A stretch of DNA of 7,610 nucleotides from Alphaproteobacteria bacterium (GTDB lineage: Bacteria > Pseudomonadota > Alphaproteobacteria > Micavibrionales > UBA2020): NCBI GenBank assembly GCA_018971405.1, contig JAGXAX010000067.1, positions 1-7,610 on the forward strand. Reading direction: 5' to 3'. Numbering within the stretch: position 1 is the stretch's first letter; every line of letters starts with the position of its first letter. Below, piece after piece: positions 1-6,516 of this stretch. A model generated the notes under the pieces. It saw only the letters and a program-made list of their open reading frames with translations. It made no database searches and was not told the DNA's origin. A program made the position numbers and the translations under genes.

Positions 1-336
1 CTGGTCTCGACGCTGAACGGCGCGGAATTCGGCCGCCCGAACGCCGGCGCCGACATGGTGTTCGATTTCGCGCAGCTGGTCGCCCACGCCGCGAAATCGC
101 GTCCGCTCATGGCCGGCACGATCGTCGGCTCCGGCACGGTCTCGAACGTCGATCGCAGCGCGGGATCGTCGTGCATCGTCGAGCGGCGCCTGCTGGAACA
201 AATCAACGACGGCAAGGCGAAGACGCCGTTCATGAAGTTCGGCGACACGATCAAAATAGAAATGTCCGGCGCGGACGGGCAATCCGTCTTCGGCGCGATC
301 GACCAGACGGTAAAACAATACAAATACGGCGGCTAG
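1..336 (+). CDS. Fumarylacetoacetate hydrolase (FAH) family protein, C-terminal part
   Basis: The reading frame is open from base 1 to the TAG at 334-336, giving the last 111 residues; the start lies outside the window. The fragment carries the C-terminal signature of the FAH fold. NGAEFGRPNAGADMVFDF comes first, then HAAKSRPL, GTIVGSGTVSN, and near the end FMKFGDTIKIEM followed by FGAIDQTV. Family members (COG0179) are metal-dependent hydrolases, hydratases or decarboxylases acting on 2-oxo or 1,3-diketo acids, for example in tyrosine or aromatic acid breakdown. Full-length relatives are about 330 residues, so roughly a third is visible. The acidic metal ligands lie in the missing part, so activity and substrate cannot be judged. 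The gene ends 11 bp before the EamA gene on the same strand, so the two are probably cotranscribed. Family assignment is firm; substrate is unknown. Confidence 0.88.
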   Translation: MVSTLNGAEFGRPNAGADMVFDFAQLVAHAAKSRPLMAGTIVGSGTVSNVDRSAGSSCIVERRLLEQINDGKAKTPFMKFGDTIKIEMSGADGQSVFGAIDQTVKQYKYGG

Positions 337-347
337 ATTTCATCATC

Positions 348-1250
348 ATGTCCCGCCTCAAGGCCGATTTGCTGCTGCTGCTCGTCGCCCTGATCTGGGG
401 GCTGGCTTTCATCGCGGAAAAAGTCGCCCTCGACAACGTAGGCCCCTGCACGTTCGTCGCGGCGCGGTTTTCCATCTCCGCGCTGCTGGTGCTGCCTTTC
501 GCCCTGAAGGAGAGAAGGCGCGCCGATGCGCCTGCTTTCCCCAGCCCCAAAGGCCTGTGGCTGATTTGCGCCGCCTTTTCCGCCGCAGTCATCCTGCAGC
601 AGGTCGGCATCGGCCTGACGACCGTCACCAATGCCGGATTCATCACCGGACTTTACGTCATCTTCGTGCCGGCCGTTTGCGGATTATTTTACGGGCAGAA
701 GCTTTCGAAGTGGGTTTTTCCCGCCGCTTTCCTCTCGCTCGCAGGGATCTGGATGCTCTCGGGCGGAAGCTTAAGCGGATTTTCCGCCGGAGACGCGCTC
801 GTCTTCGCCTGCGCCGTCGGCTTTGCCCTGCAGGTCGCGCTCGCCGGAAAAATCATGGCGCAGACCAAATCGCCCTTCACCCTCTCCTGCCTGCAATATG
901 CCGCCGTGACGCTTGCCGCCATCCCCGGCGCAATGATGTTCGAGCACCCGACGCTCGCCGGCCTCCGCGCGGCGGCCATGCCCATCCTTTACGGCGGCAT
1001 CATGTCCGGCGGGATCGCCTACACGCTGCAGATCGTCTGCCAGCAGCATACGCCCGCCCCGGATTCCGCCATCATCCTCAGCAGCGAATCCGTCTTTGCC
1101 GCCATCGCGGGCGCGATGCTGCTCGGCGAGCGCCTGACGCCCCTCGCCTACGGCGGCTGCGCGCTGATCACCTGCGCCATTCTCATGACGGAGATGATGC
1201 CGCTGCTGTTCAGGAGAAAAGACGCCGGCCTTACGTCCTGCCCGCCATGA
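348..1250 (+). CDS. EamA / drug-metabolite transporter (DMT) superfamily permease
   Basis: A 300-residue polytopic inner-membrane protein with two tandem EamA repeats (about residues 5-140 and 145-290) and around ten predicted helices. The N-terminal helix contains the typical ALIWGLAFIAEKVAL segment. The second repeat ends with the family hallmark SSESVFAAIAGAMLLGERL (about 245-263) followed by a glycine-rich final helix. Such proteins export metabolites, amino acids or drugs; the substrate cannot be predicted. The same frame is open upstream to 171, but that part overlaps the FAH gene out of frame and is arginine-rich shadow sequence. The ATG at 348 is therefore chosen, although no strong ribosome binding site precedes it, which suggests translational coupling to the FAH gene. 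The last 20 bp overlap the 3' end of the convergent YihY-type gene. Confidence 0.9.
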   Translation: MSRLKADLLLLLVALIWGLAFIAEKVALDNVGPCTFVAARFSISALLVLPFALKERRRADAPAFPSPKGLWLICAAFSAAVILQQVGIGLTTVTNAGFITGLYVIFVPAVCGLFYGQKLSKWVFPAAFLSLAGIWMLSGGSLSGFSAGDALVFACAVGFALQVALAGKIMAQTKSPFTLSCLQYAAVTLAAIPGAMMFEHPTLAGLRAAAMPILYGGIMSGGIAYTLQIVCQQHTPAPDSAIILSSESVFAAIAGAMLLGERLTPLAYGGCALITCAILMTEMMPLLFRRKDAGLTSCPP

Positions 1251-2529
1251 CCTCTTTGAGGGTTTTTTTGTCGAGCGCCTGCCGCGCGGCGGCTTCGGCT
1301 TCGGCGAGGATCCCGTCCACCGCCGCGGGGCCTTTGATGTCCTCGATCCCGAGCCCTTCTTCCTCGACGCCGCGCAGGCGCCGGGCCAGCACGCCGACGG
1401 TCGTCTCGTCGAACGGGCAGGCCGGAACGTAGCCCGTGCCGAAGCCCTTGCCCGTCGGCGCCAGAATGCCCGCCTTGACGAGCTGGTCGAGAATCTCCGC
1501 CAGCATGGACGACGGCATGCCCAGATCCGCGGCGATCGCATAGGACGTCGGCGGTTTTTCGCCCTTGTAAAACGCGCGCGCCACCGCGGCGCAGGCGCAC
1601 AGCGCGGCTTTCTCGCGCACGCGCGCCGACAGCGCGCGGGAGCGGCTCGACACCCCCTGGCTCGAGGGATTCTGGATGTAATAGGCCGCCGCGGCGCCGA
1701 CAAGGACGATCATCCAGCAAAGGTAAATCCAGACCATAAGCAGCATCAGCGTCGCAAAAACGGAATAAATCGCGGCATAGCTGCCCGCGCCCACCACGAA
1801 AACGCTGAACAGCTTGCCCATCACCTTCCACGCCAGCGTCGCCAGCGTCGCGGCGAGCGCCGCAGGGATGATTTTGACCTGCGTGTTCGGCATGAACATG
1901 TAAAGCGCGGTGAAGGCGAAGATGAACAGCGCATAAGGCAGCAGCCCCACGAAGGGGTTCAGCAGCCCCTCCGGCACGGCGATGCCGACCTTCTCCGCGA
2001 GAAAACCCTTGTGCTGCAGGGTTTCCGTCATCGCGACGGAGAGAGACATGAACAGCGGCCCCATGAAAAGGACGCCCAGATAATCGCGGACGCGCTGCAG
2101 CATCGAGCGCTCCTGCCGGACGCGCCAGATGTCGTTGAAGGCGACCTCGACCCGGCGCATCATGTTGAGCACCGCGAAGACCAGAATGCCCAGCCCCGCG
2201 AAGCCCAGCACGCCGACCTTGATGTTGTCGACGAAGGAGATGATATGGCTGGAAACGAGGTCTCCTTGCTTGCCGAGCGGGCTTAAAATGCCCGTCAGCA
2301 AAGGCTCGACCTGATTGTGCAGGCCGAGGCCTTTCAACACGGAAAAGCTGATGGCCAGCAGCGGCACGACCGTCACCAGCGTGACATAGGCGAGGCCCGA
2401 GGCGTGGATTTTCAGCCCGTCGTCGCGAATGTCGCGCGCCAGCGCCATGATGAAGCCGAACATGGCGCGCGCGCCGCGCGCGATGCCTTTCAGAAAGAAA
2501 ACACCTGTTCTTTTCGAATTCGCCGACAT
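1231..2529 (-). CDS. YihY/BrkB-family inner-membrane protein with winged-helix-like C-terminal domain
   Basis: A 432-residue protein. Residues about 20-290 match the YihY/UPF0761 family (COG1295, once misnamed ribonuclease BN). They hold about six membrane helices, the GLAYVTLVTVVPLLA segment (45-59), the VEVAFNDIWRV loop (127-137) and the closing helix block around IYSVFATLMLLMVWIYLCW (254-272). The function of the family is unsettled. The ordinary family length is near 280-300, so about 130 residues are extra. Residues 305-362 read like a winged helix (VARAFYKGEK, then YAIAADLGMPSSMLAEILDQ, then LVKAGIL), and an acidic, alanine-rich helical tail follows. The ATG at 2529 follows GGGGCG at reasonable spacing. 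The gene lies 27 bp downstream of the Nudix gene and is the last gene of the leftward cluster. Its stop lies inside the end of the convergent EamA gene. Confidence 0.9.
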   Translation of the reverse strand: MSANSKRTGVFFLKGIARGARAMFGFIMALARDIRDDGLKIHASGLAYVTLVTVVPLLAISFSVLKGLGLHNQVEPLLTGILSPLGKQGDLVSSHIISFVDNIKVGVLGFAGLGILVFAVLNMMRRVEVAFNDIWRVRQERSMLQRVRDYLGVLFMGPLFMSLSVAMTETLQHKGFLAEKVGIAVPEGLLNPFVGLLPYALFIFAFTALYMFMPNTQVKIIPAALAATLATLAWKVMGKLFSVFVVGAGSYAAIYSVFATLMLLMVWIYLCWMIVLVGAAAAYYIQNPSSQGVSSRSRALSARVREKAALCACAAVARAFYKGEKPPTSYAIAADLGMPSSMLAEILDQLVKAGILAPTGKGFGTGYVPACPFDETTVGVLARRLRGVEEEGLGIEDIKGPAAVDGILAEAEAAARQALDKKTLKEVMAGRT

Positions 2530-2556
2530 TCAAATCGCCCCATGCTTCCGATACGC

Positions 2557-2988
2557 CTACAGCGCCCCTGCGGCGTACGGCACTATTTTAGGGTGCGCCA
2601 GCGCGGCGTCAACCGTATCAAAAGTGACCGGCTCCGCTTCATGGCACCCGGTGATGGTTTTGGCCTTGTCCTGCCAGAAATAAATATGGACGATTTCGGC
2701 ATGCTGCGTCATGCCTTCGGTGACGGCGTCGATGAAGACGAGGTCTTCCGGCGCTATCCGCGCGCCAGTTTCCTCGTTCAATTCGCGGATAACGCCTTGT
2801 TCCGCCGTTTCTCCCGCTTCCACATGGCCGCCGAAAAGATTGATGACGCCGGCATGACTACCCCAGTTTTCCGGTCTGCGTTGCAAATAAAGCTTGCCCT
2901 CATGCGTCAGCACAACGCAATCCGCCAATTTCTTTTTGTAGGATTTCAAATCCGCTGTGGAAAGATCGACACGCTGGATCTCATCCAA
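2557..2988 (-). CDS. Nudix hydrolase
   Basis: A 143-residue protein with a complete Nudix box at residues 54-76: GHVEAGE, seven residues, then RELNEETGA. This fits G-x5-E-x7-R-E-U-x-E-E-x-G-U with every catalytic and metal-binding residue present. LYLQRRPENWGSHAG (33-47) and FGGHVEAGE give the usual substrate-side strand and loop. Nudix enzymes hydrolyse nucleoside diphosphates linked to another moiety, such as oxidised dNTPs or nucleotide sugars; the substrate here is not predictable. The start must be TTG at 2988-2986, because the next in-frame Met is well after the Nudix box. AGG a few bases upstream may act as the ribosome binding site. The gene starts 6 bp after the nusG stop and in the same frame as nusG, so only the nusG TAG and two codons separate them. 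It is probably expressed with nusG. Confidence 0.9.
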   Translation of the reverse strand: MDEIQRVDLSTADLKSYKKKLADCVVLTHEGKLYLQRRPENWGSHAGVINLFGGHVEAGETAEQGVIRELNEETGARIAPEDLVFIDAVTEGMTQHAEIVHIYFWQDKAKTITGCHEAEPVTFDTVDAALAHPKIVPYAAGAL

Positions 2989-2994
2989 AACAGC

Positions 2995-3528
2995 CTAAAC
3001 CTTCTCGACCTGCGTGAATTCCAGCTCGACCGGCGTGGAGCGGCCGAAGATCGAGACCAGAACCTTGAGGCGGCTCCGGTCTTCGTCGATTTCCTCGACC
3101 GTGCCGTTGAAGGAGTTGAACGGACCGTCGCAGACGCGCACCTGCTCGCCGATGTCGAACGTGATGCTCGGGCGCGGACGCTCCGCCCCCTCGACGACCT
3201 GCTGCAGCAGGCGCTGCGCTTCGCCTTCGGTGATCGGGGACGGCCTGCTGCCGCCGCCGCCGAGGAAGCCGGTCACTTTCGGCGTATTCTTGACGAGGTG
3301 CCAGGCATCGTCGTTCATCTCCATCTTCACCAGCACGTAGCCCGGGAAGAACTTGCGCTCGGCGTTGACCTTCTGGCCGCGGCGCACCTCGACCACTTCC
3401 TCCGTCGGCACCATCACTTCCTCGATGAACTGGTCGAGGCCGCGCTTTTCCGCGGTTTCCTTGATGCTCGCCGCGACCTTCTTCTCGAAGCCGGAATAGA
3501 CATGCAATACATACCAACGCTTGGTCAT
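2995..3528 (-). CDS. nusG: Transcription termination/antitermination protein NusG
   Basis: NusG binds the RNA polymerase clamp, suppresses pausing and links elongation to Rho or to the ribosome through S10. The 177-residue product has the NGN domain at about 4-110: it opens KRWYVLHVYSGFEKK and contains the core FFPGYVLVKM (60-69). The KOW domain lies at about 125-177: GEQVRVCDGPFNSFNG, then STPVELEF. Length and domains are canonical for Proteobacteria. The frame stays open upstream to 3786 through secE, but that extension is out-of-frame shadow. Two adjacent ATGs exist (3531-3529 and 3528-3526). The second is chosen because AGGGG lies 7 bases before it, and the first would add only one Met. 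The start overlaps the secE stop. Unusually, a Nudix gene rather than rplK follows. Confidence 0.96.
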   Translation of the reverse strand: MTKRWYVLHVYSGFEKKVAASIKETAEKRGLDQFIEEVMVPTEEVVEVRRGQKVNAERKFFPGYVLVKMEMNDDAWHLVKNTPKVTGFLGGGGSRPSPITEGEAQRLLQQVVEGAERPRPSITFDIGEQVRVCDGPFNSFNGTVEEIDEDRSRLKVLVSIFGRSTPVELEFTQVEKV

Positions 3529-3725
3529 CATTTCGCCCCTAATGCAAGAATCAATTTCACGGCTTCGGAAATGACGCCGTCCGCCGTCATCAGAATCATC
3601 GACACGATAAAGATCATGATGAAGACGATCACCGTCGTCACCGCGGTCTCCTTCTGCTTCGGCCAGGTGACCTTGCGGGCCTCCTGCCGCGTTTCGCGGA
3701 AAAACTCCGCCAGATTCTTCGACAT
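3528..3725 (-). CDS. secE: Preprotein translocase subunit SecE
   Basis: SecE clamps the two halves of SecY in the inner-membrane protein-export channel. The 65-residue product is the short single-span form usual outside the enterics. It has an N-terminal amphipathic helix FFRETRQEARKVTWPKQKE (8-26) with the conserved KVTWP motif, then one membrane helix (about 28-48) and a short tail. The ATG at 3725-3723 is preceded by purine-rich AAAAGGA and AAAGG. The TGA stop overlaps the nusG start (ATGATG), so translation of nusG is probably coupled. Only 28 bp separate it from the 3' end of tRNA-Trp, so the tRNA and the secE-nusG message are probably made as one transcript and processed. Confidence 0.96.
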   Translation of the reverse strand: MSKNLAEFFRETRQEARKVTWPKQKETAVTTVIVFIMIFIVSMILMTADGVISEAVKLILALGAK

Positions 3726-3753
3726 CCTTTATCGTTCCTTTTCTCGTTTTGCA

Positions 3754-3829
3754 TGGCAGGGGCGGAGGGACTCGAACCCGCAACATCCGGTTTTGGAGAC
3801 CGGTACTCTACCAATTGAGCTACACCCCT
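3754..3829 (-). tRNA. trpT: tRNA-Trp (anticodon CCA)
   Basis: Read on the minus strand the 76-nt cloverleaf is complete. The 7-bp acceptor AGGGGTG pairs with CGCCCCT with one G-U pair, the discriminator is G and the 3' CCA is encoded in the genome. The D-arm is GCTC/GAGT. The anticodon stem CCGGT/ACCGG encloses loop CTCCAAA, giving anticodon CCA for tryptophan. The T-arm is GCGGG-TTCGAGT-CCCTC. The T-stem has one C-T mismatch (positions 50-64), where the E. coli tRNA has a G-U pair. Position directly upstream of secE-nusG is the common proteobacterial arrangement. Confidence 0.97.
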
Positions 3830-4152
3830 TCTTAAGTGCCTTGCCCCCTGTTAGCAAACCTCGCTCCGGAAGGCCGGATGTGAAAGTTTTCTGATTGTCA
3901 GGGGATATGACAGGTGTTTTAGCCCAAGCCCTGCCGGAAAGCCAGTGAAAATATGGGCGCGCGCGGCATATTTTTGCATTTTTCTGTTTACAGTCCGGCG
4001 CGAATGCCCTATCGCAGAGGCAGTCCTGAAAAGATATTTTTTATAAAAACGAATTATTGTTTTAATTTTATAATTAAGTAAAGAATATATTTACAAACCT
4101 GCTTCATTTAGAGCAATATTCTGAGACTCATGGTTACAAACTGGAGGATGCG
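3830..4152. other. 323-bp intergenic spacer between tRNA-Trp and can, AT-rich in its right half
   Basis: No gene is visible. The spacer separates two divergent units, so promoters for both tRNA-Trp-secE-nusG (leftward) and can (rightward) should lie in it. The left part, up to about 4025, has mixed composition and includes a small inverted repeat (TCCGG at 3865-3869, CCGGA at 3874-3878). Bases 4030-4100 are strikingly AT-rich compared with the genes. A 25-codon ORF at 4004-4081 has no ribosome binding site and is not called. The right end carries GGAGG for can. Confidence 0.7.
4069..4074 (+). promoter_or_regulatory. Candidate -10 box upstream of can
   Basis: A perfect TATAAT lies in the AT-rich tract about 80 bp before the can start. 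No acceptable -35 hexamer is found 16-18 bases upstream, and chance TATAAT matches are likely in such AT-rich sequence, so this is only a candidate. Confidence 0.22.
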
Positions 4153-4800
4153 ATGTCGGATTTGAAGCCCTTGTTTGACAACAACCGCCGCTGGGTGGCC
4201 GAGCGCCTGCTTGACGATCCGGACTATTTCAAGCGCCTCTCCGAGCTGCAGGCGCCCAAGTACCTGTGGATCGGCTGCTCGGACAGCCGCGTGCCCGCCA
4301 ACCAGATCATCGGCCTCAGGCCGGGCGAGGTCTTCGTCCACCGCAACATCGCCAACCTCGTCGTCCATACCGACATGAACGCCCTCTCCGTCATCCAGTA
4401 TGCGGTCGAATACCTCAAGATCGAGCATATCATCGTTTGCGGGCATTACGGCTGCGGCGGCGTCAAGGCCGCCTACGAGAACAAGGAGCTCGGCCTGCTC
4501 GACAACTGGCTGCGCAACATCAAGGACGTCTACCACGCCTACAACGAGGAACTCGACGCCATCCCCGACCCGAAAGCCAAGATGAACAGGCTCTGCGAGC
4601 TCAACGTCGTCGAGCAGGTCAGCAACGTCTGCCACACCACCTTCGTGCAGAACGCCTGGACCAAGGGGCAGCAGCTCTCCGTCCACGGCATCATCTACGA
4701 CATCCACAACGGCCTTCTGCAGGACCTCTCCATCCGCGTCAAGGATGCCGCGCAGATCGAGAACATCTACCAGATGATGCCAAAAAAAAAGACCGCCTGA
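4153..4800 (+). CDS. can: Beta-class carbonic anhydrase (Can type)
   Basis: This enzyme interconverts CO2 and bicarbonate in the cytoplasm, supplying bicarbonate to carboxylases at ambient CO2. The 215-residue protein has the complete beta-CA active site: Cys42 and Asp44 within GCSDSRVPA, catalytic-dyad Arg46, and His98 and Cys101 within CGHYGCGGV. Trp39, Gly41, Val47-Pro48, Arg64 and Tyr182 match the residues forming the non-catalytic bicarbonate site of allosteric type II enzymes (E. coli Can, H. influenzae HICA). HICA-like pH- and bicarbonate-dependent regulation is therefore inferred. The ATG is preceded by GGAGG at 5-6 bases, a strong ribosome binding site that fixes the start. A run of nine A (4782-4790) encodes the Lys-rich tail. 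The gene converges on the PAP2 gene with 22 bp between stops and no obvious terminator hairpin. Confidence 0.96.
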   Translation: MSDLKPLFDNNRRWVAERLLDDPDYFKRLSELQAPKYLWIGCSDSRVPANQIIGLRPGEVFVHRNIANLVVHTDMNALSVIQYAVEYLKIEHIIVCGHYGCGGVKAAYENKELGLLDNWLRNIKDVYHAYNEELDAIPDPKAKMNRLCELNVVEQVSNVCHTTFVQNAWTKGQQLSVHGIIYDIHNGLLQDLSIRVKDAAQIENIYQMMPKKKTA

Positions 4801-4822
4801 CGCAAACGGACGTTAAAAAGAC

Positions 4823-5761
4823 CTAACTCTCCGTGATCTTCGCCATATCCGGCATCAGCCGCGGCGCGACGGCGGCGCGCACGAACCAGATCGAGAGCAG
4901 CGCGAGAACAACGCCGCCCCACACATCCGCGAAGTGATGCCCGCCGATGGCCGGCGTCGACAAAAACAGCAATATGTTGATCTCCAGCAGCAGCGTGAAC
5001 AGCCACGGCCGCCCGCGCGCGGCATAGGTGAGCAGGATGGCCAGCGCCACGTGGAACGACGGGAACTGGATGATCCCCTGTATCGGCTGGTTGCCGATGG
5101 TTTTGATCGCGCCGTCGTGCAATCCTAAAAAGACCTGCACGTAGGCGCGGTCAAAATCGACGTGATAGTAGCCGAAGGCGCCCTCCGCCGGCCAGACGCC
5201 CGACGCAACGACGCAGCCGACGCACGACACGACCAGCAGCCAGATCGCCTCCCAGCCGCGCGCGCAGAGCCCGTGGAAATTGAGCGTGAAAACCACCAGC
5301 AGCAGCTGCGGGATCAGCGTGGCGTAGGCCAGCAACAGCGCCGCGTGCGTGTACGGATGCGCCATCACCCACTTGTAGCCCGCAAGCCAGTCGAGCCCTA
5401 GCGCGCGGTCGCCCGCCACGAGCGCGGCATCGACCAGCGGCCGGTGGACGGTCGCCACGATATAGCTGAAAATCGCCGCCCCGCAGGTGAAGGCGAGGAT
5501 GATCGCCGTCATGTGCGTCATCTCCGCGATGCGCGGGCGCGGGCGGATGTAGGTATAAACGAAGGAAATGCAAAGGATGATCGCAACGGCGGCGACGTTG
5601 GCAAAGAGCGCGCGCAGCACCAGAGACAGCCCCTGCACCTCCAGCCCGACCGCGTTGACCAGCGCCAGAAGCGCGATCACCGTCCAGATCGCGCGCGTGT
5701 TCGGCGACCATGTGACCGTGCCGATGCGCGTTTCCTTCCAGTCTTTCAGTCTTTTCCACAT
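4823..5761 (-). CDS. PAP2-superfamily membrane phosphatase/transferase (PAP2_3, inositolphosphorylceramide-synthase-like)
   Basis: A 312-residue polytopic protein of the PAP2_3 branch. The LVDAALVAGDRALGLDW segment (109-125) is typical of this branch. The active-site motifs follow: FPSFH (Ser235, His237) as the C2 motif, and GGHHFADVWGG (His275, Asp279) as the GH-x3-D C3 motif. Both catalytic histidines are present, placed near membrane-helix ends as in lipid phosphatases. Relatives dephosphorylate isoprenoid or phosphatidate lipids or transfer phospho-head groups; the substrate here is unknown. The frame is open to a TTG at 5803, but ATG at 5761-5759 is preferred: GGGA lies 8 bases upstream and the extra 14 residues look non-coding. 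The gene is divergent from the PH-domain gene (108-bp gap) and convergent with can. Confidence 0.86.
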   Translation of the reverse strand: MWKRLKDWKETRIGTVTWSPNTRAIWTVIALLALVNAVGLEVQGLSLVLRALFANVAAVAIILCISFVYTYIRPRPRIAEMTHMTAIILAFTCGAAIFSYIVATVHRPLVDAALVAGDRALGLDWLAGYKWVMAHPYTHAALLLAYATLIPQLLLVVFTLNFHGLCARGWEAIWLLVVSCVGCVVASGVWPAEGAFGYYHVDFDRAYVQVFLGLHDGAIKTIGNQPIQGIIQFPSFHVALAILLTYAARGRPWLFTLLLEINILLFLSTPAIGGHHFADVWGGVVLALLSIWFVRAAVAPRLMPDMAKITES

Positions 5762-5869
5762 GCTGGCGTTCCCATATGCCGGATGGATGCCATGATTTCT
5801 CAATCCGCCAGAGACATGATACAGTCAAATGGTCGGCAGTGGCCACACATTCCTCGGAAAGGCGCGAAA

Positions 5870-6352
5870 ATGGGCTATATCGAAAACGACCTCCTCGACG
5901 GCGAAAAGATCGTCTACAGCGGCCATCTGCACTGGCGGATTTTCGTGCCGGCGTTTTTTCACATGGCTTTGGCTGTTCTCCTGCTCGCCGCTGAGGAGAA
6001 GTTGCGTCTGCCCATCCTGATCCTGCTCGCCGTTTTCTTCGCGCTGTGGTCGGCGTTCGCGCTGATCGCCGCGGCGGTCACGAAAAGCTCGACCGAGCTT
6101 GCCGTCACCAACAAGCGCGTCATCTTCAAGACCGGCCTGATCAGCCGCAACACCATGGAAATGAGCCACCATCGGATCGAGAGCATCCGCGAAGAGCAAA
6201 GCGTCATGGGGCGCATTTTCGGCTACGGCACCATCATCGTCGAAGGCACCGGCGGCGGGCAGGAATCGCTCCGCAACATCGCCAACCCGCTGATCTTCAA
6301 AAAGCATGCGCAGGCCGCGGCGGAGCAGGCCGTTTCTGGCGGCGGAAAATAG
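5870..6352 (+). CDS. Small membrane protein with bacterial PH domain (bPH2/YdbS-like)
   Basis: A 160-residue protein. The N-terminal GYIENDLLDGEKIVYSG is the usual lead-in of this family. Two membrane helices follow (about 24-42 and 47-70), then a bacterial pleckstrin-homology domain (DUF304/bPH2, about 72-145). The domain includes ELAVTNKRVIFKTGLISR (76-93), the MSHHRIESI strand, and IFGYGTIIVEGTGG. The domain probably faces the cytoplasm; its ligand is not known for this family. The ATG at 5870 follows AAAGG at 7 bases. Earlier in-frame ATGs give an unconvincing extension and lie in sequence opposite the start of the PAP2 gene. The last residues are an alanine-rich helix and GGGK. An AT-rich spacer follows and no gene is tightly linked downstream. 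The general call is firm; the role is unknown. Confidence 0.86.
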   Translation: MGYIENDLLDGEKIVYSGHLHWRIFVPAFFHMALAVLLLAAEEKLRLPILILLAVFFALWSAFALIAAAVTKSSTELAVTNKRVIFKTGLISRNTMEMSHHRIESIREEQSVMGRIFGYGTIIVEGTGGGQESLRNIANPLIFKKHAQAAAEQAVSGGGK

Positions 6353-6477
6353 TTTTATGTAAATATAAAACGGGCTTTCCAGCCTGAATTCACTGCTGAT
6401 GGGCTGAAAATCCGGCCTTCTGCGGTCAGTAGATATTTTTTATTTTTACTTTTTAAATATGAAAATTATCCATTAGA

Positions 6478-6505
6478 TTGCTCATAACATTATTTACCCT
6501 AAAAT
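6478..6505 (+). promoter_or_regulatory. Candidate sigma-70 promoter for the 6517 gene
   Basis: TTGCTC (6478-6483), a 16-bp spacer and TAAAAT (6500-6505) form a moderate -35/-10 pair in the AT-rich spacer 6353-6516. Transcription would start near 6512, only about five bases before the ATG at 6517. No Shine-Dalgarno sequence precedes that ATG, so the message would be essentially leaderless. The -35 matches at only three of six bases, so confidence is low. Confidence 0.3.
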
Positions 6506-6516
6506 ACGATATTTCC

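Noticed and set aside
1148..2533. 461-residue open frame on the minus strand
   Set aside because: It is the same-strand out-of-frame shadow of the YihY-type gene, extremely rich in Arg, Gly and Ala, with no domain and no membrane helices.
2317..3894. 525-residue open frame on the plus strand
   Set aside because: It runs antisense through nudix, nusG, secE and tRNA-Trp. It contains the familiar artefact peptide GRRDSNPQHPVLETGTLPIE produced by reading a tRNA backwards. GC-rich codon bias of the true genes explains its length.
3830..3960. Promoter for tRNA-Trp on the minus strand
   Set aside because: CTGACA is present, but no acceptable -10 lies at 16-18 bases, and other hexamer pairs were mis-spaced. 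A promoter must exist, but I cannot place it.
4004..4081. 25-codon ORF in the tRNA-can spacer (MPYRRGSPEKIFFIKTN...)
   Set aside because: It has no Shine-Dalgarno sequence, and its second half is just the translation of an AT-rich tract.
4108..4707. 199-residue ORF antisense to can
   Set aside because: It is rich in Val, Asp and Glu as expected for the antisense of a GC-rich gene. The opposite strand carries a complete beta-carbonic anhydrase active site.
6370..6385. GGCT-TTCC-AGCC hairpin after the PH-domain gene
   Set aside because: A 4-bp stem without an adjacent T-tract is too weak to call a terminator.
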